The position numbers and the translations under genes were made by a program. This document shows positions 34,517 to 43,969 of a DNA stretch of 64,000 bases, one piece after another. The notes under the pieces are model-generated. The model was not told the DNA's origin. It did not search any database and saw nothing but the letters and a program-made list of their open reading frames with translations. Within the stretch, counting starts at the first letter, position 1. Each line of letters opens with the position of its first letter. Source of the stretch: Flavobacterium aquatile LMG 4008 = ATCC 11947 (GTDB lineage: Bacteria > Bacteroidota > Bacteroidia > Flavobacteriales > Flavobacteriaceae); the NCBI RefSeq assembly GCF_000757385.1, contig NZ_JRHH01000004.1:389527-453526 (forward strand), read 5' to 3'.

Positions 34517-35020
34517 ATGAAAAAACTAATTTTATCTGCTTTCATGCTAGCTGGTTTAGCATTTAGCGCACAGGCTCAAGACATCTCGAAAAATGCATTA
34601 GGTTTACGTTTAGGAGACAATGACGGATTTGGTGGAGAGATTTCTTACCAAAGAGGTTTAGGAGACAATAATAGACTTGAGCTAGACTTAGGTTGGAGAA
34701 ACAGTAATGATGTTGATGCATTTAAACTAACTGGACTTTACCAATGGGTTTGGAACATTGATGGTGGTTTCAACTGGTACGCTGGTGTTGGTGGTGGTGT
34801 TGGAAGCTGGAGTTATGATAGAAGAATTGGTGGAGAAAGATTTGAAGATAGCGGAGCATTCGTATTTGTTGCTGGAGATTTAGGTATTGAGTACAACTTT
34901 AAAGAAGCTCCAATTCAATTATCTTTAGACATTAGACCAGAATTATATTTCAATTCTGATGATTTTAGAGAAGACAATTTTGGTCCAGATTTAGCTTTAG
35001 GTATCCGTTACAGATGGTAA
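34517..35020 (+). CDS. Small outer-membrane beta-barrel protein
   Basis: The 167-residue protein has a signal peptide (ending FSAQAQ) and a mature part of alternating hydrophobic/polar strands with Gly and aromatic residues (LDLGWRNSNDVDAF, GFNWYAGVGGGVGSWSY) and a final strand ending in aromatic-terminal GIRYRW, typical of outer-membrane barrels recognised by BamA. The size suits an eight-stranded OmpA/OmpX-like barrel. Function is unknown. A bidirectional terminator follows. Confidence 0.85.
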   Translation: MKKLILSAFMLAGLAFSAQAQDISKNALGLRLGDNDGFGGEISYQRGLGDNNRLELDLGWRNSNDVDAFKLTGLYQWVWNIDGGFNWYAGVGGGVGSWSYDRRIGGERFEDSGAFVFVAGDLGIEYNFKEAPIQLSLDIRPELYFNSDDFREDNFGPDLALGIRYRW

Positions 35021-35036
35021 TCTAAAAATATAGTAT

Positions 35037-35068
35037 AAAAAATCCCACTTAAATAAGTGGGATTTTTT
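35037..35068. terminator. Bidirectional intrinsic terminator
   Basis: AAAAAATCCCACTT (35037-35050) pairs perfectly with AAGTGGGATTTTTT (35055-35068) around AAAT. It separates the barrel gene from the convergent PrcB-like gene and overlaps the latter's stop codon. Confidence 0.92.
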
Positions 35069-35487
35069 TATTTAAACTCAATTGGTTTTTTAGAATTTAT
35101 CTTTAAAACACAATACGGATTTGTTATTGCTTGCATTGCCATTCCGTCGGGCTTTATTTCTTCTATATCAACGATTATTTTATCCGATAATTCAGTTACA
35201 CTTTTAATATCAACTTTATAACCACCTGAATTTTTCTCTCCTAAATTTATCAAAACAAAATTAGCTGTTTGTATATCTGTTGGTTTTACAAATTTCTTAA
35301 TCTCTTCATCGCCAAGTAACATATTGAATTCTTTTTGTTCTGAAATCACTTCATAAAACTGAAACGCTGCTCCACCATAATCACTTGAAACTAAAACTTT
35401 ATACAATGATTTGGGCTCATCTACAACTTTAGTTGGTGAACAAGAAAAAATCGTTAAAACTAAACCGAGTAAAATTATTTTTTTCAT
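35068..35487 (-). CDS. PrcB-like lipoprotein
   Basis: The 139-residue protein has a lipobox (TIFSC, Cys16) and a C-terminal half resembling the PrcB domain: NFVLINLGEKNSGGYKVDI, then a TNPYCVLKI ending. In Treponema, PrcB is part of the dentilisin protease complex; elsewhere the domain occurs in envelope lipoproteins of unknown role. Its ATG overlaps the end of bshA by four bases (35484-35487), so it is translationally coupled as the last gene of the minus-strand operon. Confidence 0.75.
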   Translation of the reverse strand: MKKIILLGLVLTIFSCSPTKVVDEPKSLYKVLVSSDYGGAAFQFYEVISEQKEFNMLLGDEEIKKFVKPTDIQTANFVLINLGEKNSGGYKVDIKSVTELSDKIIVDIEEIKPDGMAMQAITNPYCVLKINSKKPIEFK

Positions 35488-36617
35488 AAAGAATCTTGAA
35501 TTGCTTTTTTATATAACTCTTCATACAATGGCAAAATATTTTTGATATCAAATTGTTTTGCAACTGCTAAAGCATTATCCTTAAACGTTTGAAGTGTTTC
35601 ATTATTGTATAAAATCTTTAAAGCATTTTCGGCCATTTCATCCACATTACCAACATCACTTAAATAACCCGATTGTCCATCAAAATTTACTTCGGGCAAA
35701 CCACCAGAATTACTAGAGATTACTGGAACACTCCACGCCATAGCTTCTAGAGCTGCGAGACCAAAACTCTCTGTTTGCGACGGCAATAAAAATAAATCAG
35801 AATACGATAATATTTGATCTATTTCATTACTATTTCCAAAGAAAATAACTTTGTCTTGAATTCCCAATTCTTCACATAATCTTTCTGCTTTTTCTTTTTC
35901 TGGTCCGTCGCCTACCATCATTAACTTGGCTGGAATTTGCTCTTGAATTTTAAAGAAAATTTTAATAATATCTGGAATTCGTTTTACCTTTCTAAAGTTA
36001 CTAATGTGCGTGATAATTCGTTCATCTTTATTTGCCATGATAGAGCGTCGGCAGGATATCAAAGATTCATTTCGCACTTTATCCAGTTCGATGAAATTCG
36101 GAATTACGTGAATGTCTTTTTTGATATTGAATAATTTATAGGTATCGTCTTTTAAACTTTGAGAAACCGATGTTACAATATCCGATTTATTGATACTGAA
36201 ACTAACTGCTGTTTTATAAAACGGATGATTTCCTACTAAAGTGATGTCTGTTCCGTGAAGCGTTGTCACCATTGGAATTGTAATACCTTCGTCTTTCAAC
36301 ATTTGCTTCGCCATATAACCTGCATAAGCATGTGGAATCGCATAATGAACGTGTAAAAGTTCGATTTTATACAATTTTACCATGTCAACTAATTTACTTG
36401 ATAAAGCCAATTCGTAAGGTTGATAATGAAATAAAGGATATTCGGGAACATTAACTTCGTGATAATGAACATTACTATTTAAAAGAGCTAATCTAACTGG
36501 TTGTCTGTAAGTTATAAAGTGAATTTCGTGACCACGATGAGCTAATTCTAAACCTAATTCTGTGGCAACAACGCCACTTCCTCCAAAGGTTGGATAACAA
36601 ACTATTGCTATTTTCAT
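35484..36617 (-). CDS. bshA: N-acetyl-alpha-D-glucosaminyl L-malate synthase BshA
   Basis: The 377-residue GT-B glycosyltransferase joins GlcNAc from UDP-GlcNAc to L-malate, the first step of bacillithiol synthesis. The N-terminus IAIVCYPTFGGSGVVATELG (3-22) is diagnostic, followed by HFITYRQPVRL and LLHVHYAIPHAYAGY. The GT4 donor-site block is FLLPSQTESFGLAALEAMAW (about 280-299). The product thiol is the main low-molecular-weight thiol in many Bacteroidota. It lies downstream of the GH3-beta-lactamase fusion in the same direction; bshB and bshC are not in the window. Confidence 0.94.
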   Translation of the reverse strand: MKIAIVCYPTFGGSGVVATELGLELAHRGHEIHFITYRQPVRLALLNSNVHYHEVNVPEYPLFHYQPYELALSSKLVDMVKLYKIELLHVHYAIPHAYAGYMAKQMLKDEGITIPMVTTLHGTDITLVGNHPFYKTAVSFSINKSDIVTSVSQSLKDDTYKLFNIKKDIHVIPNFIELDKVRNESLISCRRSIMANKDERIITHISNFRKVKRIPDIIKIFFKIQEQIPAKLMMVGDGPEKEKAERLCEELGIQDKVIFFGNSNEIDQILSYSDLFLLPSQTESFGLAALEAMAWSVPVISSNSGGLPEVNFDGQSGYLSDVGNVDEMAENALKILYNNETLQTFKDNALAVAKQFDIKNILPLYEELYKKAIQDSL

Positions 36618-36680
36618 TGTTTTAATTTATAATGCTAAATTAATTAAAATCGAAACAATAGAAGCAAATTATTCGTTAAA

Positions 36681-39671
36681 CTATTTTATTATAGCTTCCT
36701 GAATTATTTTTTGAATATCTTCTCTAATATTTTCTTTCGATAATTTATTAGATGCATTAGAATCTGGGAAAGTTCTGTTGGAAAGGAAAACATAAATAAT
36801 TTCGGTTTCTGGATCTGCCCATGCCATTGTTCCTGTAAAACCTGTATGACCAAAACTCGACATAGAAACGCAACCGCAAGTTGGACCTTCTTTTCCTAAT
36901 TGTGGTTTGTCGAATCCTAAGCCACGTCGATTTCCTTCGGTACAAAAGTGACACGTATTGAAAACATCAAAAGTGGCATTTGAAAAATATTGAATTCCGC
37001 CATAATTACCTTTGTTAAGGTACATTTGCATCATCTTAGCCACATCCATAGCATTCGAAAATATTCCGGCGTGACCAGCAATTCCACCTTCCATCGCCGC
37101 TTCCATATCATGAACATAACCTTGAATTGTGGTATGTCTAAAATAGGTATCATTATCGGTTGGAGGAATAATACGCATATCAAATTTACGTAATGGATTG
37201 TACATAGTATTGCTCATTCCCAACATATTATAGAAGTTATGAGCGCTTAAAATGTCTAATGATTTCCCAGTAATTTTTTCTAAATATTCTTTTAAAATGA
37301 TAAATGTAAAATCACTGTATTTGTATTCTTTTTTATCAGATAACTTGCTGTCGACAATTTTCTTTAAGATAACATCTTTATAATTATCATTGATAAATAA
37401 ATTTTCGGCTACTTGTTTAGTATAACCATCTTTGTATGTCAAACTATAGAATCTATCGGCTGGACAATTATCGGCATCCAATGTTTCTTTATAAAATGGA
37501 AGCCAAGCTTGAAGTCGAGCATAATGTGAAAGCAATTCTTTAAAAGTAATATCTTGTTTATCACTTCCTTGAAAAATAGGCAACATCTCTCCTAGTTTTG
37601 TGTCAAGAGTTACTTTTCCTTGATCATAAAGTTGCATCACGTTTGGTAAAGTCGAAACCATTTTGGTGATTGAAGCAACATCGTAAATGTCTGAGTTTTG
37701 AACTTTTGTTAGATTTTCGTATGTATGATAACCAAATGATTTTTGATAAATAACCTTTCCTTTTCTAGCCACTAAAATTTGCATTCCAGGTGCCATTTTT
37801 TCATCAATGGCTTTTTGCGCAATAGTTTCTATTGTTGCTAATTTTGATGAACTCATACCCACATTTTCGGGTGCAGTAAATCCGATTCTATTGATTTTTT
37901 CTGATGATAATCCGTCGTTAACTCTAAAAAAATCATTAATAGAAACCGGAAGTTTTCCTTTAGCATCAACAGCTCCAAAAATTAATTCGGCTGAAACTTC
38001 TTGCGGAATGTCACCATTTTGATACGAAACAATAACACTTTCAATATCATCGAATGTTGTAATTGGTAAAAGTGAATAGGCTTTTGCAAAAATATCCAAA
38101 ATCACTTTGTTATTTTTTGCGATTTCTTGCAACCAAAGTAATTCTGTTTCAGTAAAATCATGTTTCTTCCATGCTTTATCCGATTTGTGAAAACCTACAA
38201 TTACAATATCAAAATTCTTTAATTGAACATTTAAACTGTCAATATTATCAGATGTAACTTCGGTAACATCGGTATATTTTTTTAATGTTGAAAGAAATTT
38301 AGCATTGGTATCATCGCCCAATTTAACGTAAGCAATCTTTTTGTCCAATTCTTTTATCGGAAGAATCGCATTGTCATTCTTTAAAAGTGTGATGGCATTT
38401 TCAAACAATTCGTATTGTAAAGCAGTATTTGAACTCGGATTGATATCTGACATCAAATTTGTTTCATCAATTGGCTTGTATTTATTTAAACCAATTTTGT
38501 ATTTGTAGTGCAAAATCTTTTTTACAGAATAGGCTAATCGTTCATCCGTCACCAAACCTTCGTTGTAAGCTGCTGTGATTTTTTCCACTGCAACAGGAAC
38601 ATTTTCGGCAAATAATAATATATCGTTTCCTGCTAACAATGCTTCCAAATCGATATCGCCGGGCTTTTTAAAATTACTTGCCGCTTTCATATTCAAAGCA
38701 TCGGTAAAAATCAAACCGTCAAAAGCCATTTCTTTTTTGAGTAAATCGGTAACAACATTGTAGGATAAAGACGTTGGAACTTTTGGTCGAGCTTCCAAAC
38801 TGGGTACATTTAAATGCGCCACCATAACCGATTCAAGGCCTTCATCAAACATTCGTTTGTATGGATAAAGTTCTACGTTTTCTAGTCGTTCACGAGAAAA
38901 ATTTACCAATGGTAAAGCATAATGCGAATCGGTTGCAGTATCGCCATGACCAGGAAAATGCTTTCCAGTCGCAAAGACACCTTGATTTTGAACTCCAGTC
39001 ATCAAAGCAATTGCTCTGTCGGTTACATTGACTTTGTCTTCACCGAAAGAACGATGGCCAATAATTGGATTTTTAGGATTGGTATTTATGTCAAGAACTG
39101 GTGCAAAGTTGAAGTGAATTCCCATTCGCTTACTTTCTTTACCCAACTGTTCTCCCATTTTCTCAATTAATTTCAAGTCTCGAATAGCTCCAAGAGTTGA
39201 ATTCCATGGAAATTTGTATGTAGAATCCAATCGCATACTTAAACCCCATTCGGCGTCAATACCAATGAATAAAGGAAGTTTAGATTTTGATTGAAAACGA
39301 TTGGTTAATTTGGCTTGACGAACTGGTCCTCCTTGAAAGAATATTAATCCGCCAATTTTATAATCTGAAATTAATTTATCTAAACCATTTACGTGAACCG
39401 AATCTTTGTTAGAATAAGCAGCAACCATAAACAATTGCCCAACTTTTTCATTGAATGGCATTTGATTGTAAACGCTGTCAACCCATTTGTCTTCGGCTAA
39501 ACTTCCTTTAAAAAAAGTTTTTCTATCCGATTTTAAATGTGGAACATAAATGTCTTCTACTACAGAATTTGGTTTCTTTAATTTCTTACTCGTTTTATCT
39601 TTAGATGACGAACAGTTTGTCAAAAAAGTAATTAGCAATAAGAAAGAAAATAGTTTAATTAAATTTTTCAT
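36681..39671 (-). CDS. GH3 beta-N-acetylhexosaminidase fused to a beta-lactamase-like serine hydrolase
   Basis: The 996-residue lipoprotein (lipobox TFLTNC, Cys20) has a GH3 NagZ-like barrel at about 60-390, with the catalytic loop KHFPGHGDTATDSH near 238-251 and IFTDALNMKAA, a GH3 C-terminal-type domain at about 400-590, and a class C beta-lactamase-like domain at about 605-990. The serine hydrolase keeps SITK (SxxK, near 664), YSDFTF in place of YxN, and GHTGFTG in place of KTG. The protein should cut GlcNAc-anhydroMurNAc muropeptides and may cleave D-Ala peptides or esters, at the periplasmic face. It starts nine bases after the unknown 160-residue gene stop. Confidence 0.9.
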   Translation of the reverse strand: MKNLIKLFSFLLLITFLTNCSSSKDKTSKKLKKPNSVVEDIYVPHLKSDRKTFFKGSLAEDKWVDSVYNQMPFNEKVGQLFMVAAYSNKDSVHVNGLDKLISDYKIGGLIFFQGGPVRQAKLTNRFQSKSKLPLFIGIDAEWGLSMRLDSTYKFPWNSTLGAIRDLKLIEKMGEQLGKESKRMGIHFNFAPVLDINTNPKNPIIGHRSFGEDKVNVTDRAIALMTGVQNQGVFATGKHFPGHGDTATDSHYALPLVNFSRERLENVELYPYKRMFDEGLESVMVAHLNVPSLEARPKVPTSLSYNVVTDLLKKEMAFDGLIFTDALNMKAASNFKKPGDIDLEALLAGNDILLFAENVPVAVEKITAAYNEGLVTDERLAYSVKKILHYKYKIGLNKYKPIDETNLMSDINPSSNTALQYELFENAITLLKNDNAILPIKELDKKIAYVKLGDDTNAKFLSTLKKYTDVTEVTSDNIDSLNVQLKNFDIVIVGFHKSDKAWKKHDFTETELLWLQEIAKNNKVILDIFAKAYSLLPITTFDDIESVIVSYQNGDIPQEVSAELIFGAVDAKGKLPVSINDFFRVNDGLSSEKINRIGFTAPENVGMSSSKLATIETIAQKAIDEKMAPGMQILVARKGKVIYQKSFGYHTYENLTKVQNSDIYDVASITKMVSTLPNVMQLYDQGKVTLDTKLGEMLPIFQGSDKQDITFKELLSHYARLQAWLPFYKETLDADNCPADRFYSLTYKDGYTKQVAENLFINDNYKDVILKKIVDSKLSDKKEYKYSDFTFIILKEYLEKITGKSLDILSAHNFYNMLGMSNTMYNPLRKFDMRIIPPTDNDTYFRHTTIQGYVHDMEAAMEGGIAGHAGIFSNAMDVAKMMQMYLNKGNYGGIQYFSNATFDVFNTCHFCTEGNRRGLGFDKPQLGKEGPTCGCVSMSSFGHTGFTGTMAWADPETEIIYVFLSNRTFPDSNASNKLSKENIREDIQKIIQEAIIK

Positions 39672-39680
39672 TAATAGGTT

Positions 39681-40163
39681 TTAAAAGAAACGACTGTGCC
39701 AACTTTCGCTTGCAGGAACTTCCCATGATTCGTTAAACTCTTCAATAGTATTAACAAGATTATTGAAAACAATAGTATTTTCAGATACCGATTTGTCTTT
39801 TGCTAATTTTTTAAAATCTAAAAGCGTTTTGTAAGTAATAAATTCGCCTTGTTTAAAAGCAACATTCATTTTGTCTAATAAATCGACTTCATATTTTTGT
39901 TCTAAATTCTGAATAAAAACAACAGACGAATCAATAGAACACCCAGTTGCAGCTTGCACTTCTTGATTAACAGCAAGGATAATAAACCGATTGTACTTTA
40001 TTTGAAAAGAGGCTTCCAATGAAGCACCATGAGCACTCCAATTGGTAATAAATTCGACTAAATCTTTTTCGATTTCAGCTATTTCGTCATCTGAAAACTT
40101 TCTGCTAGATTGGTAAATCCAAATTCTAGAATCTTCCGGTAAACTTTCAAATGGTATGTACAT
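39681..40163 (-). CDS. Conserved hypothetical protein (160 aa)
   Basis: A cytosolic alpha/beta protein starting MYIPFESLPEDSRIWIYQSSR and containing IEKDLVEFITNWSAHGASLEASF and a conserved-looking central ATGCSIDSSVVFIQ. I recall near-identical openings in flavobacterial genomes, sometimes labelled ABC transporter ATPase, but no Walker motif is present, so that label is not supported. It is 9 bases upstream of the GH3 fusion gene and after the CCG protein in the same direction. Confidence 0.75.
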   Translation of the reverse strand: MYIPFESLPEDSRIWIYQSSRKFSDDEIAEIEKDLVEFITNWSAHGASLEASFQIKYNRFIILAVNQEVQAATGCSIDSSVVFIQNLEQKYEVDLLDKMNVAFKQGEFITYKTLLDFKKLAKDKSVSENTIVFNNLVNTIEEFNESWEVPASESWHSRFF

Positions 40164-40219
40164 TTTAATTTTAGATTTTTGATATTAGATATTAGATGTT
40201 TGAAAAATCTAATATTTAA
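40164..40219. repeat. Heptamer tract (TTAGATW) with inverted end
   Basis: TTTAATT, TTAGATT, TTTGATA, TTAGATA, TTAGATG and TTTGAAA in 7-base register, followed by AATCTAA and TATTTAA, the complement of the same unit. It fills the spacer upstream of the 160-aa gene. Confidence 0.7.
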
Positions 40220-40231
40220 ACACTTTTTATT

Positions 40232-41023
40232 TTATAAATCTTGAGCATTTGCAATTAATTCGGCAATGTCAAGCACTTTTACGTCTGATTCTCTTTCTTT
40301 ATTTTTAACGCCATCGGTCATCATAGTGTTGCAAAAAGGACATCCTGCAGCAATGATTTCTGGTTGGGTTTCAAGAGCATCTTCTGTTCGTTCGATATTC
40401 ACTTCTTTATTTCCAGGTTCAGCATCTTTAAACATTTGTGCTCCGCCAGCGCCGCAACAAAGTCCGTTAGCTTTGGAACGTTTCATTTCTACTAATTCGG
40501 CATCCAGTTTCTGAATTAATTCTCTTGGTGCTTCATAGATATTATTGGCTCTTCCAAGGTAACAAGGATCGTGAAAAGTAATTCGTTTACCTTTAAATTG
40601 TCCACCTTCAATGGTTAATCTTCCGTCATCTAATAATGATTTTAGGAATTCGGTGTGGTGAATTACTTCATATTTTCCGCCTAATTCTGGGTACTCATTT
40701 TTTAGTGTGTTGAAACAATGCGGACAAGCGGTTACAATCTTCTTAGCTTCGTAAGCATTTAAAACCTCGATATTCATCATGGCTTGCATTTGAAAAAGAA
40801 ATTCATTTCCGGCACGTTTTGCAGGATCGCCAGTGCAACTTTCCTCGGTTCCAAGAACAGCAAATTCTACATTGGCACGATTTAAAATTCGCACAAATGC
40901 TTTGGTAATTTTCTTTGCTCTATCGTCAAAACTTCCTGCGCATCCAACCCAAAATAATACTTCTGGTTGTTTGCCTTGAGCTAACATCTCTGCCATTGTT
41001 GGCACAACTAATACTTCTGACAT
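40232..41023 (-). CDS. Cysteine-rich CCG-domain Fe-S protein (heterodisulfide-reductase-like)
   Basis: The 263-residue protein contains two CCG (cysteine-rich) domains, as in HdrB, GlpC and LutA: WVGCAGSFDDRAKK with ACPHCFNTLKNEYP, and DPCYLGRANN with NGLCCGAGGAQMF and GCPFCNTMM. Such modules bind a non-cubane or other [4Fe-4S] cluster and handle electrons from a partner Fe-S protein. The partner is probably the membrane-bound 4Fe-4S protein at 41633-42967; only the small HAD gene lies between them. The electron donor is not known. Confidence 0.88.
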   Translation of the reverse strand: MSEVLVVPTMAEMLAQGKQPEVLFWVGCAGSFDDRAKKITKAFVRILNRANVEFAVLGTEESCTGDPAKRAGNEFLFQMQAMMNIEVLNAYEAKKIVTACPHCFNTLKNEYPELGGKYEVIHHTEFLKSLLDDGRLTIEGGQFKGKRITFHDPCYLGRANNIYEAPRELIQKLDAELVEMKRSKANGLCCGAGGAQMFKDAEPGNKEVNIERTEDALETQPEIIAAGCPFCNTMMTDGVKNKERESDVKVLDIAELIANAQDL

Positions 41024-41093
41024 ACTTTAATTTTGGATTTTAGATTTTAGAGATTAGATATATTTGAAATCTAATATCTAAAATCTTATATTT
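41024..41093. repeat. Heptamer tract (TTTTAGA) with inverted half
   Basis: ACTTTAA, TTTTGGA, TTTTAGA twice and GATTAGA, then TATATTT, then GAAATCT, AATATCT, AAAATCT: a 7-bp tract and its complement, able to fold back as a hairpin. It fills the spacer between the HAD gene and the CCG gene start. Confidence 0.75.
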
Positions 41094-41097
41094 ACTA

Positions 41098-41544
41098 TTA
41101 TTCGTGGTGTTCGTCGTCAAATACTTGAATTGTAACTTCTTTATCTACTAAATCGGTAAATTTCCCTCTGTAACGAGTTGCTTTAACTAAGTGATTGTCA
41201 ATCCAATGATAGTTTCCTCCACGTGGTTTTCCCATTACCATTCCGTGGTATTTGAAACCGTGTTGTTTTAACCAACGTTCGGTATATTCTCTATGCGCTT
41301 CTGTTCTTGAAGTAAAAAAGAATATAATATGACCTTCATCGTACCATTTATTTAATGTAATTAACGCATCTGGATAAACTTCAGCAGTTAACATACGTTC
41401 TGGTTCTTCATTTGGAATATCATCACAGATAGTTCCGTCAATATCAATTAGATAATTCTTTACTCCTTCTGGTAAAATCGGACTTAAATGTTGTCCATTT
41501 TCAGTAACTGGTTGCAAGGTTTTGTCAATGTCTTCCGCTTTCAT
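41098..41544 (-). CDS. HAD-superfamily protein
   Basis: The 148-residue protein has HAD motif I as DIDGTICDD (about 34-42), with the nucleophile and acid Asp pair, motif II FFFTSRTEAHREY (about 76-88) and a late acidic/His-rich tail (FDDEHHE). This is the minimal core, without a cap domain, so it is probably a small phosphatase. Homologues in flavobacteria are often mislabelled phosphoheptose isomerase. It sits between the two Fe-S genes in one direction, and its link to them is unclear. Confidence 0.78.
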   Translation of the reverse strand: MKAEDIDKTLQPVTENGQHLSPILPEGVKNYLIDIDGTICDDIPNEEPERMLTAEVYPDALITLNKWYDEGHIIFFFTSRTEAHREYTERWLKQHGFKYHGMVMGKPRGGNYHWIDNHLVKATRYRGKFTDLVDKEVTIQVFDDEHHE

Positions 41545-41632
41545 CTTTTTAAATTTTAATTAGTTCGCATTCATTAAGACAATTTCTCAAGCCTCACATT
41601 TATGAGAAAATATCATTGTTATTTAAATTTTA

Positions 41633-42967
41633 TTATTGTTCGTCTTTCCAATTCAAACGATCCATTTGGTTATACTGCCACGGCGCGCCATTGTTTTCGA
41701 TATTGGTCATCATTGCATTCAAAGATTGTGGCGCGGCACTTTGTTCCATTACAAGGAAACGACGCATGTCCATAATAATTGACAACGGACTAATATTTAC
41801 TGGACATTCTTCTACGCAAGCATTACATGAAGTACATGCCCAAAGTTCTTCGGTTGTGATGTAATCATTTAATAACGATACATTATCTGGAATAAACACT
41901 CCTTTATTTTTATCGATATTTCTTCCTACTTCTTCAAGTCTATCACGAGTATCCATCATGATTTTTCGAGGTGACAGCTTTTTACCTGTTTGATTTGCAG
42001 GACAAGCCGAAGTACAACGACCACATTCAGTACAAGTGTAGGCGTTTAGTAATTGAACCCAATTTAAATCTTGTACATCAGAAGCCCCAAATTTACTTGG
42101 AACCGCATTTTCATCAACTGGTTGTGCAGCAAACGGATCGGCATTTGGATCCATCATCAATTTTACTTCATTGGTTACACTTTCTAAATTATCAAACTGT
42201 CCTTTTGGATTTAAATCGGCAAAATAGGTATTTGGGAAAGCCAATAATATATGTAAGTGTTTCGAAAAATATAAATAGTTTAAGAAAATTAGAATTCCGA
42301 TAATATGTAACCACCAAAAAGTACGTTCTAGCATGAATACTAATTGTGTACTCATTCCGTCAAAAATTGGTGCTAAAAATTGAGAAACAGGAAACGAACC
42401 TGCTTTTTCATAATGACCAAAAACTTCAGGAAGATTTTGAAGATGCAAATCGGCAGCATTCATCAATAGGAACAAAGACATTAAAACTACTTCGAAATAC
42501 AAAATGTAATTTGCATCATTCTTAGGTTTTCCTGCTAAATCTGAACTCGCAAATCGTTTTAGTTTAGTTACGTTTCTTCTAATCCAAAAAATCACAACTG
42601 CAACCAAAACTAATAAGGCTAAAATTTCGAAAGAAGCAATTAGAATATCATACAAACCACCCATGAATTTAAAAACTCGGTGTGTGTTGAAAAGTCCATC
42701 TATAATAATTTCTAATAACTCTAAATTGATGATTACAAATCCAACATAAACAATAATATGTAAAAATCCAGCGATTGGTCTTTTCACCATTTTGGATTGA
42801 CCAAGCGCAATCATGGCCATGTTTTTCCATCTTTCGGAAGGGTTATCAGAGCGATTTACATCTTTACCAAGATTGATATTTCTAATTAATTTTTTGACAT
42901 TAATAGTAAAATATCCAAATCCGATGATTAGAATAATTGCGAAGAAAATGGTAGCTAAAATTTGCAT
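41633..42967 (-). CDS. Membrane-bound 4Fe-4S dicluster protein (heterodisulfide-reductase-like)
   Basis: The 444-residue protein has an N-terminal membrane helix, four to five more hydrophobic segments up to about residue 245 (NarI/HdrE-like, histidines in FLHIIVYVG and WWLHIIG may bind heme) and two ferredoxin motifs at about 312-390: CTECGRCTSACPANQTGK and CTSCNACVEECPVNIS. It may pass electrons between a quinone or heme and the CCG protein encoded just downstream. This pair is common in Bacteroidota genomes and its donor is not established. Confidence 0.87.
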   Translation of the reverse strand: MQILATIFFAIILIIGFGYFTINVKKLIRNINLGKDVNRSDNPSERWKNMAMIALGQSKMVKRPIAGFLHIIVYVGFVIINLELLEIIIDGLFNTHRVFKFMGGLYDILIASFEILALLVLVAVVIFWIRRNVTKLKRFASSDLAGKPKNDANYILYFEVVLMSLFLLMNAADLHLQNLPEVFGHYEKAGSFPVSQFLAPIFDGMSTQLVFMLERTFWWLHIIGILIFLNYLYFSKHLHILLAFPNTYFADLNPKGQFDNLESVTNEVKLMMDPNADPFAAQPVDENAVPSKFGASDVQDLNWVQLLNAYTCTECGRCTSACPANQTGKKLSPRKIMMDTRDRLEEVGRNIDKNKGVFIPDNVSLLNDYITTEELWACTSCNACVEECPVNISPLSIIMDMRRFLVMEQSAAPQSLNAMMTNIENNGAPWQYNQMDRLNWKDEQ

Positions 42968-42982
42968 AATAGTAGTTTTATT

Positions 42983-43936
42983 CTATTTGATAGTATCGTT
43001 TTTAGGAGCAACGTAAGGTTTGTTTTTCTTTCCGAAAAGTGAAACATTGACATATCGTGTTGGGTTTAAACGTAAATCTTGTAATAATAATTCTAACTCT
43101 TTAGAAGTTTTAGTAAAGTTATTGTACATAGTTTCGTCTTTCAAAAGTTTACCCATTGTTCCTTTCCCAGATTCTAATTCGGCCATCATTTTATCAACGT
43201 TAGCCATCGTTTTTTCTAGCGATTTTACTGTTGGACCAAGATTTATTTTTGCTAATGAATCAGATACTTTTGAAAAATTTGCAGATGCTTTTTCTACATT
43301 AGTCATTGTGCTACCAATTTTACTTTTGTTCTCTGCAAGCATTGAATTGGTTGATTTAGCAACTTCTTTAAACTCGGCCATCACTTGGTTTAAATTTGCC
43401 AAACTACTTCTTAAATTTTCTTTGGTTTTTGCGTCTAATACTTGATTAACGTTGGTTATCATAATATTAGCATTTTCCAATAACTTATCAATTTTATCCG
43501 TCAATGGTTCCATTTTCATAGCCAATGAATCGGTTAAACCCATTTTATTTGATGCTTTAAGATAATCACCTGTTTCGGCAACTGATGTATCGGCTGTATT
43601 GGGAATGATTGCAATTTGCTTTCCACCTACCAAACTTGGAGCATACAATTCGGCTGCACTAGTTTTTGAAATTGGAAAATCTGATTTTAACTGCATTTCT
43701 ACCAATAATTTTCCGGTTTTATTATTGATTTTAATCGTATTTACTTTTCCAATTGTTAAACCGTTTAAAGTTACTGGAGCCGAAGGAGCTAATCCTTCCA
43801 CGTTGTCGTATTCTACATAAAACGTTTTATAATCTGTAAATAAATCTCTTCCTTTTAAAAAGCTATATCCCCAAATAAATAATAAGATGGCTGATATAAC
43901 CAGTATGGCAGTTTTAATTTCTCTAGATATTTTCAA
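42983..43936 (-). CDS. MlaD/MCE-family lipid-transport protein
   Basis: The 317-residue protein has one N-terminal membrane helix (about 9-28), then an MCE domain (about 35-115: YDNVEGLAPSAPVTLNGLTI, GKVNTIKI) and a long helical C-terminal part. MlaD-like proteins form hexameric rings on ABC transporters that move phospholipid between inner and outer membrane. No MlaE/MlaF gene is adjacent. The start is a TTG at 43936 (KISREIKTAIL); no in-frame ATG exists near, and a TAATTTTG element at 43955-43962 supports it. The 15-base gap to the Fe-S gene suggests one transcript. Confidence 0.87.
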   Translation of the reverse strand: MKISREIKTAILVISAILLFIWGYSFLKGRDLFTDYKTFYVEYDNVEGLAPSAPVTLNGLTIGKVNTIKINNKTGKLLVEMQLKSDFPISKTSAAELYAPSLVGGKQIAIIPNTADTSVAETGDYLKASNKMGLTDSLAMKMEPLTDKIDKLLENANIMITNVNQVLDAKTKENLRSSLANLNQVMAEFKEVAKSTNSMLAENKSKIGSTMTNVEKASANFSKVSDSLAKINLGPTVKSLEKTMANVDKMMAELESGKGTMGKLLKDETMYNNFTKTSKELELLLQDLRLNPTRYVNVSLFGKKNKPYVAPKNDTIK

Positions 43937-43954
43937 AATAATTTATTTTTTTGG

Positions 43955-43962
43955 CAAAATTA
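43955..43962 (-). promoter_or_regulatory. -7 promoter element for the MlaD-like gene
   Basis: TAATTTTG on the minus strand, 19 bases before the TTG start; it lies in the short spacer after the amidase gene, so the MlaD gene may have its own promoter inside the cluster. Confidence 0.55.
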
Positions 43963-43969
43963 GTATTTT

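Noticed and set aside
39681..40163. ABC transporter ATPase label for the 160-aa protein
   Set aside because: No Walker A, Walker B or ABC signature is present in the sequence.
41098..41544. Phosphoheptose isomerase label
   Set aside because: The motifs are those of a HAD phosphatase core (DIDGTICDD), not a SIS-domain isomerase.
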